A program made the translations under genes and the position numbers. The notes below the pieces were generated by a model, which saw nothing but the letters and a program-made list of their open reading frames with translations, did not search any database and was not told the DNA's origin. From Heterocephalus glaber (Eukaryota; Chordata; Mammalia; Rodentia; Bathyergidae), in the NCBI RefSeq assembly GCF_000247695.1, contig NW_004624800.1, positions 9,614,327 through 9,678,326 of the forward strand: 64,000 nucleotides of DNA. The letters run 5' to 3'. Each line of letters opens with the position of its first letter. Position 1 is the first letter of the stretch. Below, piece by piece: positions 46,381-58,737 of the stretch.

Positions 46381-46660
46381 ATACTCCTTCACGTTTTTTG
46401 TCTTCACAGTTCTGTTTGAATAATATGCAGGATAAAGCATCCCAGACACCAGCACGACAGCTCTGGAGATGATCCGGGACACCATCTTCCCATGGGCTGG
46501 GGCCCCGAGTGCGGGGCGGATGGACGCCAAGAACGCAGAGCAGGCCGCCAAGGGCAGGCCACGTGCTCGCTGGCTCCTCTCGCTCCCCCGGGCAGCTCTG
46601 AACCCTTAGGAGCCGGCCGGTGTCTGCGTCCCGTGGCCTGAGCTGCATGGCGGTCGGTCC
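46381..46660 (-). pseudogene. REEP3: REEP3 5' UTR and exons 1-2, retroposed
   Basis: REEP3 is an ER membrane-shaping protein of the REEP/DP1/Yop1 family. The minus strand from 46485 encodes [20 protein letters not shown], then [15 protein letters not shown], exactly 35 codons without an indel. The [14 protein letters not shown] and VKTKNVKEY residues fit REEP3 best among REEP1-4. In this family exon 2 ends after codon 35, and the match stops there: the next bases read ATG TAG. About 175 bases of GC- and CpG-rich sequence upstream look like the 5' UTR of a CpG-island gene. Substitutions such as Trp4 to Arg and the Tyr-Lys-Ala at 24-26 to Asn-Arg-Thr suggest neutral decay. The paralogue assignment rests on remembered family sequences. 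Confidence 0.8.
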
Positions 46661-46671
46661 TACAGCATTTC

Positions 46672-49600
46672 AAAAGCGTTTAACTTTTATATGAAAGGAT
46701 AGCAGTAGATGTTCACCTTTTGGTACTCATGGTTATGTTAAATCTTTCCCCTTTTACAATATAGTCTAAAGGGAGCTTCTACACACTATCATGCTGTTTA
46801 TCTACTAATGGTGTTGTGATAATGGAGTATTATGAGCAAGATGTAGTATGTATTGTGGATATAAAAATTGTATGAATTTTTTAAGGGTCTGAAGATCAGG
46901 AGTGTCCTGAGTATTTCATCCAAAGTAAAAAACAGCAGGTCTGCATAATGCATCTTCAAAGTTTAATGGATTAATTTAGTAAGAACGTGTACCAAACTCT
47001 TGAAAAATTGCTTTGCTTATATCACTTGCAAGACTTCCAGTTTGGGTACAGCCAATAACAGGGTAGGAATTGTATTTTAAGCTGACATACATCTAGGACC
47101 ATGTGACTTGTACATCTACAGATTACAAGGTATCCTGGTGGATCAGGATGTCATCTAGGTCTCTGCAAATGCAAAAGGTAGAGTTGAATTTCAGGGCAAT
47201 ATAATTTAGAAGCTAGAGCCAAACATCTGCATTAAAATAATAATTTTTAAAATTCTTTTTAAAAAGAGATTAATTGAAACAGATTAATTGAAATGCTGAT
47301 GTGCCAGTGATATGCCAGTGAGCAGGCCCTGGAAGGGATGAGGAACTAATAGAATATCAAATCACTATGCAATTGGAGCTGCGTATCAGGAATTGGTCAG
47401 CTCCAACAAGACATAAATTTAGGCATGTGAAAGAGCCACCTATCATCTACTGGAAGTGGCACACTTGAGATAAGGATGAAGCACATCTGAAGGACATATG
47501 TAAATTGAATGAATTAAGTGGCTAATCTCCCCAGTTACTTACTTTGATCACTCTGATGTGCTCTCTTAACTCACACTTTTGACCTTAATGGAACTTTCCC
47601 TACAACCTGCCAACACAGGAATTAAAAACTCAAACCTGGCATATGGAAGGTTTACCATGATAGGCTGTGACAGTCAAAAATGGATTGAATGAGCTCTATG
47701 TGGTAGCGATAAGATCAAATTCTACAGTCAGCATAGTCCAGAGCAGTACACTGATTATTCACTTTCTGTGAATTGAAATACAGGGAAAGATCAGGAAATA
47801 CTCAAACTTCTCTGCAGTGTCAAAATAGCTCAGTTGGTTGAGTCAGAGATCTAAAAGCAGAAATATTGGAATATTGGAGATGAAGAGGTTTAGGAAAAAA
47901 CATGTAGTTAGATTGATGGCCAGGGAGACAGTGTGCTGACATCCTTCTATACAACTTTGGTAGACCTGGAGACATGCTGTCCATTTCCCTTTGGAAGGAA
48001 AGCCTGCTCACCCAGCTATCAGCTATCAGCAGAGGCTTCTCACTGTCAGCACTTCAGGTTTGTCTGGTGGAAGAGAGGCCCTCACTCAAGGGAATCAAAC
48101 CTAATGCTAATCCTTTCCAGAATAGCCCACATTACATCTCTAAGATATTTAGAATGAGACAGACATTTCAGAGGTTAATGTGGCTAACATGGATTAATGA
48201 TCTTGTATGAATTGCTCAGGGATTAAAGGCCTAGTTCACCTGTTTTATGGCTATAAGTACCAAGAAAAATCACCCATCAATTATTTATTCCAAGCATAGA
48301 TAATATAAATACAAAAATTCCACCTCAAAAGATAGCATAAAATGAACTACCACACTGTTGATGTGTAACAAAAAGGTTGTATAATTTAAGAAAAGGTTAA
48401 GAGCTACAATGGATGAGGATGTGTGGTTAGGTAAAATATGAGCGAGTAAACTAACAATATTTACAAGCTTTTATCAACCTGGAAAACCTGAGAAAAACCC
48501 CTAAATATATCCATAAAAACACTGGACTAATTAGATAGAAAAGTCAATATGTACCAATAGAAATAAGATCCAAGAATTAAATCTTAATTTTTTTTCCTTT
48601 ATACTCATCTGGAACTCCTAATTCACTGGGATCCAGAAACAATGATATCCTTGCTATTTTCTACTCATACCAAGGTTTATACATTCCAAGTTTATAGTTT
48701 TTACAGTTTCTCCTGATGTTTCTCTGGCCCAGATACACAATCAGCTTCCTCTCTCAGCCCCTGGAGAGGTAAATGAAAATTTCTGTTTGATGACTTTCCT
48801 AGCCAGTATATGTAAAATCAAGCACCCGATCCAATTCTTCTCTTTTCCCTGGCTTTAGCACACTTCACCTAACCATCAATAAGCATGCTGTTCAATTTTT
48901 CTAAGGTTTCTAATTTATTGTTTGTTTGTTTTCCCCAAAAAGTTAAGGATGAGCTTATCTATACTGGTCCCTTGAAAATGGACCTTCCAGAAAAGGTACC
49001 ATGTTTTCTGCTAAGTGCTTGGACCAATCAATCCTGGTCAACAGCAAGTCTTGAACTGCAGCCCACAATCCTGTCACAAATGGGGTTGCTGCCCATGTCT
49101 TTTAGATCACTGGGAGTATCTGGAAGGACAGGGCTGAAATCAAGCTCATGCTCTGTCAAATTGCTCTTGTTTTCTTGCCCCTCAAGCTTTCCATGGATAT
49201 GTACTGTGTGTCTTTAATGATGTGGTTTGAAATCCCCACAGTTAGAGTTCAAGTTAGTTGTCCACTACGGATAGATATTTTCACTGACTTAGTATAAAAA
49301 TGGTGCAGAGAACGTATACATCTAAGCACTAATGATCCTGGCATGTGTACTGTTTGGTCATTGTTTTCTTTATTTTTAGAATTCCTTAAAATTAATTCAT
49401 GAATTTTCACAAGTTTTTATTTATGACTCTATGCCCAGAACTATAGGAAATGCCTATTCACAGAGAGGATCACAAAACTGTGATTACATTCATGTAGTCC
49501 ACAGAGCTCCCAGCTTGCAAATAGTCACACAGAACATACTTAATAATACCTGATGGCTGATGGATTCATCTTAGTGGCCCTACTAAAATGGCATCAAAGG

Positions 49601-50439
49601 ATGGCTTACACAAAATAGCAAGGTACCCACAAATAAAATGCATAGAAGTTAAGGAGCAATAAGTTTTCAAATGAAAGGTACAGTAAAAGTGACAAAAACT
49701 CTAAAGACAAGAAAATAGGGACTGAGGAAATGCTTCTAGTTGTGGAGAAAAATAAATCACTAGGGTCTACTAAGAGAATATAGGAGTGTTGGATATGAAT
49801 TTCTACCAGGTTTCTGGTGGCTAAGAAGGAAAAGATTGGAAACTAGATACAATAAGAATAAAGAAAGTGAAATGGAATTAGCATTTTGCACACACCTCAT
49901 ACACAAGATGTTCTTTAGGCACTTCCCATGCAATATATTTCTAATTTTCTCCGTATCCTATAATAATATTTACTATTATTTCCATTTTATTCTGGAAAAC
50001 AGAATCTGTGAGAAATGAAGGAAACTGTGAAGATTTTGAAGTTTAAACTCAGCGTGACTGGAAACCTGGGAGAGAATAAACAGATCAAATAAAGCTAAGG
50101 CTTATTTTAAACACAGAGCCTGACAGTAATTATTCATATTTGACAAAGAAGTTGTTCATGGAAATAATAAGAAGAAATTATCTAAGAAACTAAATGTATA
50201 TTCTTAAAATAAAAACATTGCTATTTGAAATAGTAAAAGATTAGTCTAGATTTGGGGACAGATAATATACACAGCTAAAAGTTTATATTCATTATGATAA
50301 GGTGTCTTCTTAATTTGGTTGGTTTGCCTCATTACTTAATACACTCTTTATATGTGTCTTCCAAGATATTGTATCCTACATTCTTATTGATCTCTCCTTT
50401 ACCACCTCCTCTGTTACACACCCTACTAGTCCTTTTCAC
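46672..50439. other. Unassigned DNA, possibly containing old ERV-derived sequence
   Basis: The 47040-48210 stretch is less AT-rich than its surroundings and feels repeat-like, but no family, terminal repeat or coding domain could be named. The open frame at 48885-49217 (110 codons) shows no domain. Nothing else was identified. Confidence 0.3.
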
Positions 50440-51780
50440 ATAAAATAGTGCTGCAGGACTCAGTCTTGTTCTTTTGTAATTTATACCCTTTGGCCAAACC
50501 TTCATAGAAGACTTATCTAACTTCCTGGTGTCTCCATTTGGAGGTTAAATGGAAATCACAAATCCAAATCTGAACTGGTTTTTGCCCTCAAAAAAGTGCC
50601 ACTGCTTCTCCTATATCAGTTAATGAAAATTATATACTTTTATTATTCATAAAAATCCAAAAGTCCTCAATACACATCTTTCTTTTTTTTTTCCATTAAG
50701 TTTATTGGTTCATTTTAGGTATACAATTCAGTCACATTCATCATTGGGATCTTGTATCTTTACATGATGCATCTTGGTTCTTATTTTTTCCCCATTCCCC
50801 TGCCCTCCCTTCACCCTCTCCTCCTTTCCTTATTTACAAAGACTTTGTTTCTGTGTTTTTCCTTTCCTCATATTTTTTATTTTCTCTTCTTTCCTTTCCC
50901 CTTCCCCTCCCACTTCCCCTACTCCTTTCAAAATTTTCTTCTTATTTCACAATATCAATTATACATTTTGATTCTTATTTCCAACCCAAATGTCATCAAG
51001 GAATGCAGTTTTCTGTAACAATCAAAATGAAAGGGAAGTCTTCTTACCTTGTTTCACCTTCCCCGTACCCAATCCCTATTCCCAGCACCAGCATCCCTGA
51101 GGTAAGTTGCCTTATCAGTCTGACTGGTCAGGACCCTGTTTCCTCCTATTAGCAGAACACCAAACAAAATGATACTTAAAAACAGAAATCAGATAATGCT
51201 ATTCTCAAAGCTTCTCACATCTGTAACGATGAAATTAAAAGTCTTTACTATAGCCTATGCTGCCTGGAATGCTCTTTCTTACCTCATCTCCTGTTCTGAC
51301 TTCAAAGGTTAACACTGCTTGAAACACTTTGGTCAGCCATGGGTTTATTGACCACAACAATGATGTCTTGGCCATGGCCTACCCTTTCTACTCTTCTTCT
51401 AGAAATTTGCGTCTCCATCACTTCATTCAAACCTTTCCTAAACCTCTCTTTCTCAAGGCGCCCTCTACCAATCATCCAACACAGAACAGCATCCCTCTCC
51501 TACCTCAGCAGTAAGACTCTGCCTTTCTCTGGTGGTGTCTTCTAAACAGCAATATTATATTCTGGCATATCTTTTAACTCATTAATTTCTTGAACAACTT
51601 ATTAACTAATTCTGGCTGCTATAATAAAGCTGGGGGGAAGTAAGAAATTTTTTTCTGTATTTTAACTAGTGTTTTCCAAGTGCTTTGAAGTGTCTGGCAG
51701 GTGGAATGTATTTTATCAGTATTTGTTGGATAAATGACAAGTGAATAAACAGGTGAATGTGACATTTCTTTCCTACTTTA
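50440..51780 (+). mobile_element. L2 (LINE2) 3' half, split by an L1
   Basis: The left part (50440-50660) has CAAATCCAAATCTGAACTGG and the following L2-like segment. The right part (51175-51780) has AAATCAGATAATGCTATTCT, GCTGCCTGGAATGCTCTTTC, TTACCTCATCTCCTGTTCTG, TCACTTCATTCAAACCTTTC, a TCTGGCAGGTGGAATG segment and a TATTTGTTGGATAAATGA end, the L2 3' order. The L1 at 50683-50985 sits between them. Confidence 0.6.
50683..50985 (-). mobile_element. 5'-truncated L1 3' UTR within L2
   Basis: The antisense poly(T), AAGTTTATTGGTTCATTTTA, GGTATACAATTCAGTCACAT, ACATGATGCATCTTGGTTCT and a pyrimidine-rich tract match the L1 3' ends at 23.1 and 31.5 kb. No clean TSD was found. Confidence 0.8.
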
Positions 51781-54700
51781 TGAAATTGCAAACAAGAGGT
51801 AGACTCTGGATCTTTAATTATTTGTAGCTCTCTTAATATTTAACATAATAAAATGAAAATTTCTATATTAAATTACAAAATTTCTTTAAAATGATCTTAA
51901 TACAGTGACCTAAATTTGCAAGCATTGTAGTATCATTTCTTTTTGTTTGTAATGATCCTATTGACTTCAAAGTTAGGTTATCAAGGGGAAAATTAGGCCT
52001 AGTAAGTGTTTTATTATACCAGGTAGAAGAAGCCAATTTACAAAGCCCATATGAAATGAATGAATAAAATTTTAAATTCAAAGTCATGGATTATGATTTC
52101 ACTTATTTAAGAAAATAGCTCTTTTGATTTATATTTTATTCCTGGTATATTGTGTAATGTCAGACATTTTTTTATCATACTGCTTAGGTATTTCTGTAAT
52201 TGAGATATATAGTATTTCTCCATAAGAAAATGATAAACTTTCGCTTCAAAAAGAAACATGCTCCAGAAACAGGAATAACTGAAAATAGCATAAATGTATA
52301 TTGTTTCTCTCTCCCTCTTTCTCTCTCTCTCTCTCTTCCTGCACTTTCTAACCCCCTCACCTCCATAGCATGGAATATTAAAATGGTGACATGTTGAGCT
52401 TTGATACAAATATAGGAAAGTATGTTCAAAGTAAGAGGGAATATCTTGAAGGTTATTAATAATAATGTCAAAATATTGCTTTCACTAGAGTAGCATATTA
52501 AGTTTATATATTTTTGGACTATTCTGCTCAGACATTGTTTTCTTTTGGTGACTTTATCTTTACCATGTTTTGCAGTTATATAATTTCAAAGTTTTTATCT
52601 ACATTCTTCAAAGAAACATTGATTGTGTACTTAACTAGGTTGTAAATAACAAACATGGGAAGGGTATCATAAAATTAAAATACAGTACAAAGAGAAATAC
52701 AATGACATTTAATCTGGACATGATTATAAATGTCAAATACAAGATAGCAAACCATATTTTAATAGCAAAATTTGTGAAAAACACACCTTAGGAAATTTAG
52801 TTCATTGCATATTTAATTATATAGACATGATGAAAATAGAGCTTTGATCACTTTAATTATAATGTATGGAAGAAAAGAAATAATATTCACTCTTTTTGTA
52901 CTGTCTACATCATATTTTGAATGTTTAAGCTTATATGCCATATCTTTTAAAAGTTGTTAGCAGAATATTCAGAAGATACTTCAGTGAAATTATCTGAAAT
53001 GACAGAATAGAAAAAGAACTGAATAAATGGGAAAGATTTATCATGGGGAAAAAGGACTTGAGGGGGGAAAAAGAGCTCTAAAAATACTTAAATCTTTACC
53101 ACATGAGCAAAATGTAATGCATTCAAAGTTGATTCAGAAGATAAAATTAGATTCAGTGAATGAGGGTTACAGTAAAACAAATATAGCTTAGCACAGTGAT
53201 GAACAAAGTTCTTAACAATTAAAATTGACAATCTGTGAGATAAGCTTTACCTTGTGTAATTTCCATCCCTGAGGTATTAACAAACATTTTCAGAATCATT
53301 TATTCACAGGTAATATTGTAAAGCATTGGTAAATGGACTAGATAACCCATAAGGGCATTTCAACTCTAATGTAGCTTGATACCTGGATTTTCTATGCAAA
53401 ACACCATTAGCCACAGGTCCCTGCGTCCTTAGTTTTCTTTTCTCCAAGCCCGGTTTGTTTCTTTTCTGTCCATCATGATTCCATTTTCCTTGGCTTTCAC
53501 ACCATTTCCATCTTCCATCACCCTTTTTCAGTGTTTGCTTCACTACCCAACTTGGGCTAGATCATCAGAAATACCAACCCTTAATAATTACACCAAACTA
53601 TATTCCTCTTTTAATTCTCTTCTGTTTTTTTGTTTCCTAATATGTTACTTGCATTCCAACTCCACTGATGCTTATAGAACAAATGGACCAAGGTTAAATA
53701 AGGCAGAATGTGCTCATAGAATATTGAGAGATTTTTGGAAGTTCACATACTTGTCCCATCTAACATGAAATATAAACCATCTCAAACAAATATGAATCAG
53801 AAAAAAATCTTTGATTAAGCTATATTCACTCCAAAATAGAACAATATTCTTGTCCCAAACCCCACCTCTCCCAACTAACACTGTAGCCTGTGTTGGTGCT
53901 ATTAGTCAGGTACAGGGCACTTCAAAGCTACCAGTTATGACTGTGCTCTAAAGTATCTGGCCTACCCTGGTCCATATTCCACTTAATTAACAATTACAAG
54001 TTTTTTTTCCAGAACCAGGCCAAATACTAAAAACCCATAACAAATAGCACAAGGTAAAAAGAATAAATATGTCTCATTTTATGAGCCTGAATGTTGTCCA
54101 GTTGTGATTGTTCTTAGGTTCATTAGTTTGTTTTGTTTTTAATTATCCAAGTTTTTATAAGATTCACATAAAAATAAACATCATTATAAAGATAAATGAT
54201 CATTTCAAGTTGTTCTACTATTAAGTACTTCCTCACCATAAGTGAGAGCTGAAATTGTTTTATAATTTCTAGCCTTACTGCATTCATTATTACAATTGAT
54301 AAACTTTTAAAGTTTTTAATACTACGTGTTTTACTATGTAATGTTAACATTCCTTTTGGAAAATTGGTACATGTACACTATATATTTCTTTCCTTTTATT
54401 CATGCCCTTTCCCTTCCTCCCTCCACCCTCCATCCATCTCTTGATTCCTTTTTTTTGGGCATGTTTGGAATACCTAATATTTACATTCCTCATGTGGACT
54501 TTTAAATGATTAAAAATCTGATATCTTTTTTTTCCTGCATTAAATGTGTCAGTCCCTTGACAGTGGTAAATTTACTTGCTCCTGTCTTTTGGTAGTGTTG
54601 GACTTCAGAAAAAAATGATTTTTAATGATAAAGAATGATTCCAAACACTCTAACACAAATTTACATACATGAATATCTCCCCTATGTTTTTCACGTCTAT

Positions 54701-54897
54701 AAGTGAATGTAATTTTACATACCCCACAGAGTGATTGATATCGTGCTAATTTTGCATTGTTGCTCATGTAAGCATTGTTTCTTCTCTTCATATTAATTAG
54801 ACTCACTCAAATTTTCTTTAAAACTGTGAGTGTATTAGGTGAGAAATCTTTTTTTTTACTTTTTAAAATTAATTTTATTATTTAAAATTCTTACATT
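51781..54897. other. AT-rich DNA with a (TC)n tract at 52304-52340
   Basis: A pyrimidine run with perfect (CT)n units is the only clear element. A pyrimidine-rich patch at 54360-54530 could be L1 3' UTR (antisense) but is too diverged to call. Confidence 0.4.
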
Positions 54898-54975
54898 TAC
54901 TCTATTTTTAAAAAATTCTTTTATTGGTACATTTTAGGCATACAATACATTTACATTTATCATTGGGTTCTGTTA
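54898..54975 (-). mobile_element. Very short L1 3' end
   Basis: TTCTTTTATTGGTACATTTT, AGGCATACAATACATTTACA and TTTATCATTGGGTTC match the first ~70 bases of the L1 3' UTR (antisense) at 23.08-23.15 kb almost exactly. It is an extremely 5'-truncated copy. Confidence 0.75.
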
Positions 54976-57689
54976 ACAGCTCATCATTCCTCAGCAACAA
55001 GGACCTTCACCACTAGCCTTCTTTTCTGCACTAGCAGTCCTTCTTCTATGGGAAACCCTTTCATTTTCATTTTCATTCTTCATATTGCAATGATTTTATT
55101 CTATTTTGCATCCCTGTATTTCTGTCACTACATTTTAGGATTAGCTCAACTCGTGCTTCTCTTCAGGTATATTCAGATATGTGTGGTTGTTATTATGTCT
55201 CTTGGTCATTGTGCTCCTTTTCTCTATTGTGCCTCTTCTGTCTGATGTTATAAGACAGGGAAATGTGTACTTTCTTACTCTTCTTTGTGTAGCACTATCA
55301 GAGGCACAGGTCTTATCGCTGAATCACCCACATCGAAGCCAATATTCCACATGCCACATGTTCTTTAGTTCTGAGATGACCTTTTCTCAACTGTAAGTAA
55401 ACATAATAATATTTTAATGATCACATCAATTTATAAGTGTAGAAATCAAAATCATTTGGAGTATTAAGGGTGTGTCAGTCACTGTTAATTTTATTAAAAA
55501 TTTGTTTTGATTAATCCCTGACTGAAGTTGTGGTATGTAATTGCAATTAGTGTTTTTCAATAACCTAGCATTTTGCAAAAATGCAGATAATGAAAAGTTT
55601 CTTTTTTATCCTAGTTATTTATCCTTAAAATATTATAATATGTAGCTACATAAAAGACATGCTTTCATTAGCAAAATTCTACTTTCAGCATCTACAGCAT
55701 TGAGTATTGTTTGAACCATTCAAAAGAATTTGTAAATGTTAACTACAAGGTAAAATAAAGGGAAAGTGCTCACTTTCAAGGTGTCTATCTCTTCATGGCT
55801 ATAAGATTTTCCCAGATCCCAATAAATAATTTACACTACCATTGGATAAATGAGTACAAAGAAAAAATTTGGATGTCTAAGCTTTGAAATTTATGAGAAG
55901 GTAAAACATTTTTATAGCCTGTAAAGCTCAAATCTATAAGTTAAATACCAAATACATATGAGTATGTGGATATGCAAATATACACAAGTTTATTTTCTTG
56001 CAATTGCTTATAAAATACTTGAAGAATAAATTTCAAATTATTTTGAAATGCATAAAAACTAAGATAGCCATATACAACTCATAATTAGTAGTATAGCTAA
56101 TAAAACATGCAAATTTTCAAAACTGTATTGTTTTAATAACTGTAAGGCAGTTTTAACCTTTTTTTCTATGTATTATTTCCAATTTAATTATTCTAATCCT
56201 TTTTTATTTTACTGGAAACATTGATTTGAATTTTTTGAAAATATATTCATCTAATATTATTTCTTAGAAGTTCAATTGGATATTATTATTATTTTTTAAA
56301 CAGTCTGTTTAGGTTTAGAAACACTTCTTTTGTCTCATTTCATCTTAAATTTTACATAACACTTATTTTTTAAACTTTTTTTACTCTTGAAATATTTTTC
56401 TGGAGAGGAATTTCAATTAACAACCTCTAAATGTATAAATCTTTATGTTTTGTTATAAACATTGAGAAATCATTATACTTACTTATCAACATTAATTTTT
56501 TTCATTTGAAAACACTATTCTGCTACAATAAGGTCTCCTTCTCAGCAGTTCCATTTACTTCCTCTGCAAAGTCATCTGCCTTTCTGTAATGATCACTGCT
56601 CTCCTTTAAATTTTCTCCTTAGTCACTTTGATCTTTCAGGTTTTAGAATTTTCTTTACCATGTTACCATGTTCTTTATCCATTCTCAGATTTATTTTTCC
56701 TGAAAGTGATAAATTATGCTTTTATAAATTCTAGAATATACTCAACTCCACTACTCCTGAAATTGCTTCTCTCCCAATCTTAATTTTCTGTTTTCTTCAG
56801 CTTTTCTTTACTCAGTTATCCTAAAGTTTATTTCATTTCCTTTATGAATCTCAAACATTTTCACACATTTCAAATCTCATTTTTCTTCTGTGGTTCACAG
56901 AGGCTAATTTTCTGAGACTGATTTGACACATCAATCATTCTTTTCCAGTTGAGTCTCTGTTGCCATTTCCTCCAGGCTATTAATTTTTAATGTCAAAGAT
57001 TTTGTCCTACTTTAAGTAGTATTTAATTATTTGAAAATATATTTGTATCTCAGGTGTTGTTTATCTTCTTTTATTTTTTGGTTATAATAAAACTTTATTT
57101 TCTTTTCCTGTTTCAGTGATCTGATATATGATAATTTTGAGTTATTGAGTTGTGAAGACTGTATAGCTCTTTCATGTAATGAGAGAGAGAGAGAGACAGA
57201 GTTATGTGTCAGTTAATCATATATAAGTCTAGAAATATATGTGTGTAAACTTCTTTAAAAATTAAGAGTGATTAAAGTCTTTCTAGCTGTATATAAGTCC
57301 AATATATCAAAACAGGACCATTGTTCTTGCTCCCTCCCTAATTTGGAAAGTAAAAAACAAAAACTCAAAAGAGTTTGCAATTAATATAAGAAATAAAGAG
57401 TAAACTAAGAAAATGTATAGATAAAAACTCAAGAAGAAAAAACAGTTATATATTTAAAAAAACAAAGATAGGAACAGATAATCTCAGGGAAAAATGTATA
57501 TGAAAGATCTTTAAACATAAAAATGCTAACAATTTTATAAGAAACAGTACTATAGTGTTCTTCATCTGCTATTATAATAAAAACTTTAATGATACATTCT
57601 GTCTGTAAGATGGGTGGAAACTCAAATACACTTACATTGTTTGTGGGAAAAAATTAGCAATAATCTATATAAATGGAAATTTGGCAATA
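54976..57689. other. AT-rich DNA, no recognisable feature
   Basis: Only a short (GA)n run at 57180-57196 stands out. Nothing else was assigned. Confidence 0.45.
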
Positions 57690-57990
57690 TGTAGTTGAAT
57701 TACTTATGCATATATGTTGATCTATACATCAGTCAGGTATTACCACAAAAACTACTTAACAAAATAATACAAACTAATCAATTTAAAATAATAAACACAT
57801 ATTTTTCCATTTATTCATTTCTGAAACATTGCCTTGGCTGTGGCTGTTCTGGCGTTACAATGTTGTTTATCTCAACTGAGCTCCATGCCTTGGATTGGGC
57901 TCACTAACTGCCTCACTTTCCATCAGTTATAAACCACCCAACCTATATGCTCATGGTCACAATAGAAAGTCAAATTATCCAAGTCCATTT
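57690..57990 (-). mobile_element. Old interspersed repeat, MLT1-like
   Basis: GTCAGGTATTACCACAAAAA, CTACTTAACAAAATAATACA and TTTAAAATAATAAACACATA resemble the antisense end of MLT1-type LTRs (a TAACAAATTACCAC...TTAAAACAACA pattern), followed by a CTGTGGCTGTTCTGGC segment. The family is uncertain. Confidence 0.35.
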
Positions 57991-58189
57991 AAAGTTTATA
58001 CATAATATCTGCTAAAATCCATTGATAACCCCAAATTAACAAGTGCAGGTTAATATTCTTTACCCAGAGAAAAAAAGAGAAAGATATGAATGGATATTTT
58101 TCAATTCATTGAAATATGCATTGTTCACACATATTTCCATTGCTCTTGAATTAAAAATCCAAGGTCTTGGGCATATCATTTTGGAAGAT

Positions 58190-58690
58190 TCATAGTGCCC
58201 AGAAGCAAAGAACTGTTCTAAGACTGTTGCTGAACAGCACGGTGTCCAAAGATTCCAGGCACTTTCTGTCCCACACAAAGAATTGGCCAGGACAAAAGGT
58301 GAATTGTTAAACACAACTTTTATTCAAAGTAAAGGAAGATTCATTGTAAAAGAGGAAAAGGAAAGAGTGAAGAAAAGGGAAGAAAGGAAGAGAAATCTCC
58401 TGCAAGTGAGACAGCCCACTACAGAAATAGGAGGACAGAACAGGAAGAGTGCAGCAGTTCTGAGAAGTCAATTGATGCTGTCTTCTGTTTCCTCCCAAAT
58501 CCTGTCTCTTGGAAGCTGCTCTGGCCCTGCACCCTAGTGATGACTGACAGGACACATCCTGTTGTTCTGTTTAATACAGGATCAAGTTACATCTTGCTTT
58601 CAGCCTCAGGTTTAGAACTTCTGACTGACTGGTTGCACCCTGACTGCCAGCCAGCCAGCCATGCTATAATCTCCTACCTGAAGACTACCT
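58190..58690 (-). mobile_element. Candidate ERV LTR
   Basis: On the minus strand there is TTTGAATAAAAGTTGTGTTT (an AATAAA-type signal at about 58325), followed by an LTR-like R-U5 (CCTGGCCAATTCTTTGTGTG). Upstream lies a U3-like stretch with a (CTGG)n cluster near 58645-58660. GC content is raised compared with the flanks. No terminal repeats or TSD were verified, and no retroviral genes are adjacent. Confidence 0.35.
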
Positions 58691-58702
58691 CAAGACATTA
58701 TA

Positions 58703-58737
58703 TTTTAATATAATCCTCAAGAAGGATTATATTAAAA
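58703..58737. repeat. Perfect 15-base-pair hairpin
   Basis: TTTTAATATAATCCT (58703-58717) and AGGATTATATTAAAA (58723-58737) are exact reverse complements around a 5-base loop. It sits just beyond the candidate LTR. Confidence 0.95.

Larger units (their letters stand above)
43869..46671 (-). pseudogene. Retrocopy of a REEP3-piggyBac fusion transcript
   Basis: TACAGTATTTC (43869-43879) and TACAGCATTTC (46661-46671) form an 11-base TSD with one mismatch. Between them, on the minus strand, are a CpG-rich 5' UTR, REEP3 codons 1-35, a piggyBac-type transposase remnant, three copies of its C-terminal end, an AATAAA signal near 43899 and a poly(A) run (T8 at about 43880-43887). A poly(A) tail, TSD and exon-precise join without an intron indicate L1-mediated retrotransposition of one spliced mRNA. 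The copy is inactive: stops, frameshifts, an internal gap and a later SINE insertion. Two independent insertions side by side are possible but would not explain a single TSD pair around both parts. Confidence 0.75.

Noticed and set aside
46265..46648. 127-codon minus-strand open frame as a real protein
   Set aside because: It reads the REEP3 5' UTR and exons in a non-REEP3 frame and then enters the transposase N-terminus, where it stops after MDDDDSLW. It is a by-product of the fusion copy.
47826..47862. tRNA-like 5' half (ATAGCTCAGTTGGTTGAG)
   Set aside because: No matching anticodon arm, T arm or acceptor stem follows. It is a chance match or an old SINE scrap.
48885..49217. 110-codon plus-strand open frame
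   Set aside because: It has no domain and no supporting context; the surrounding DNA may be an old repeat.
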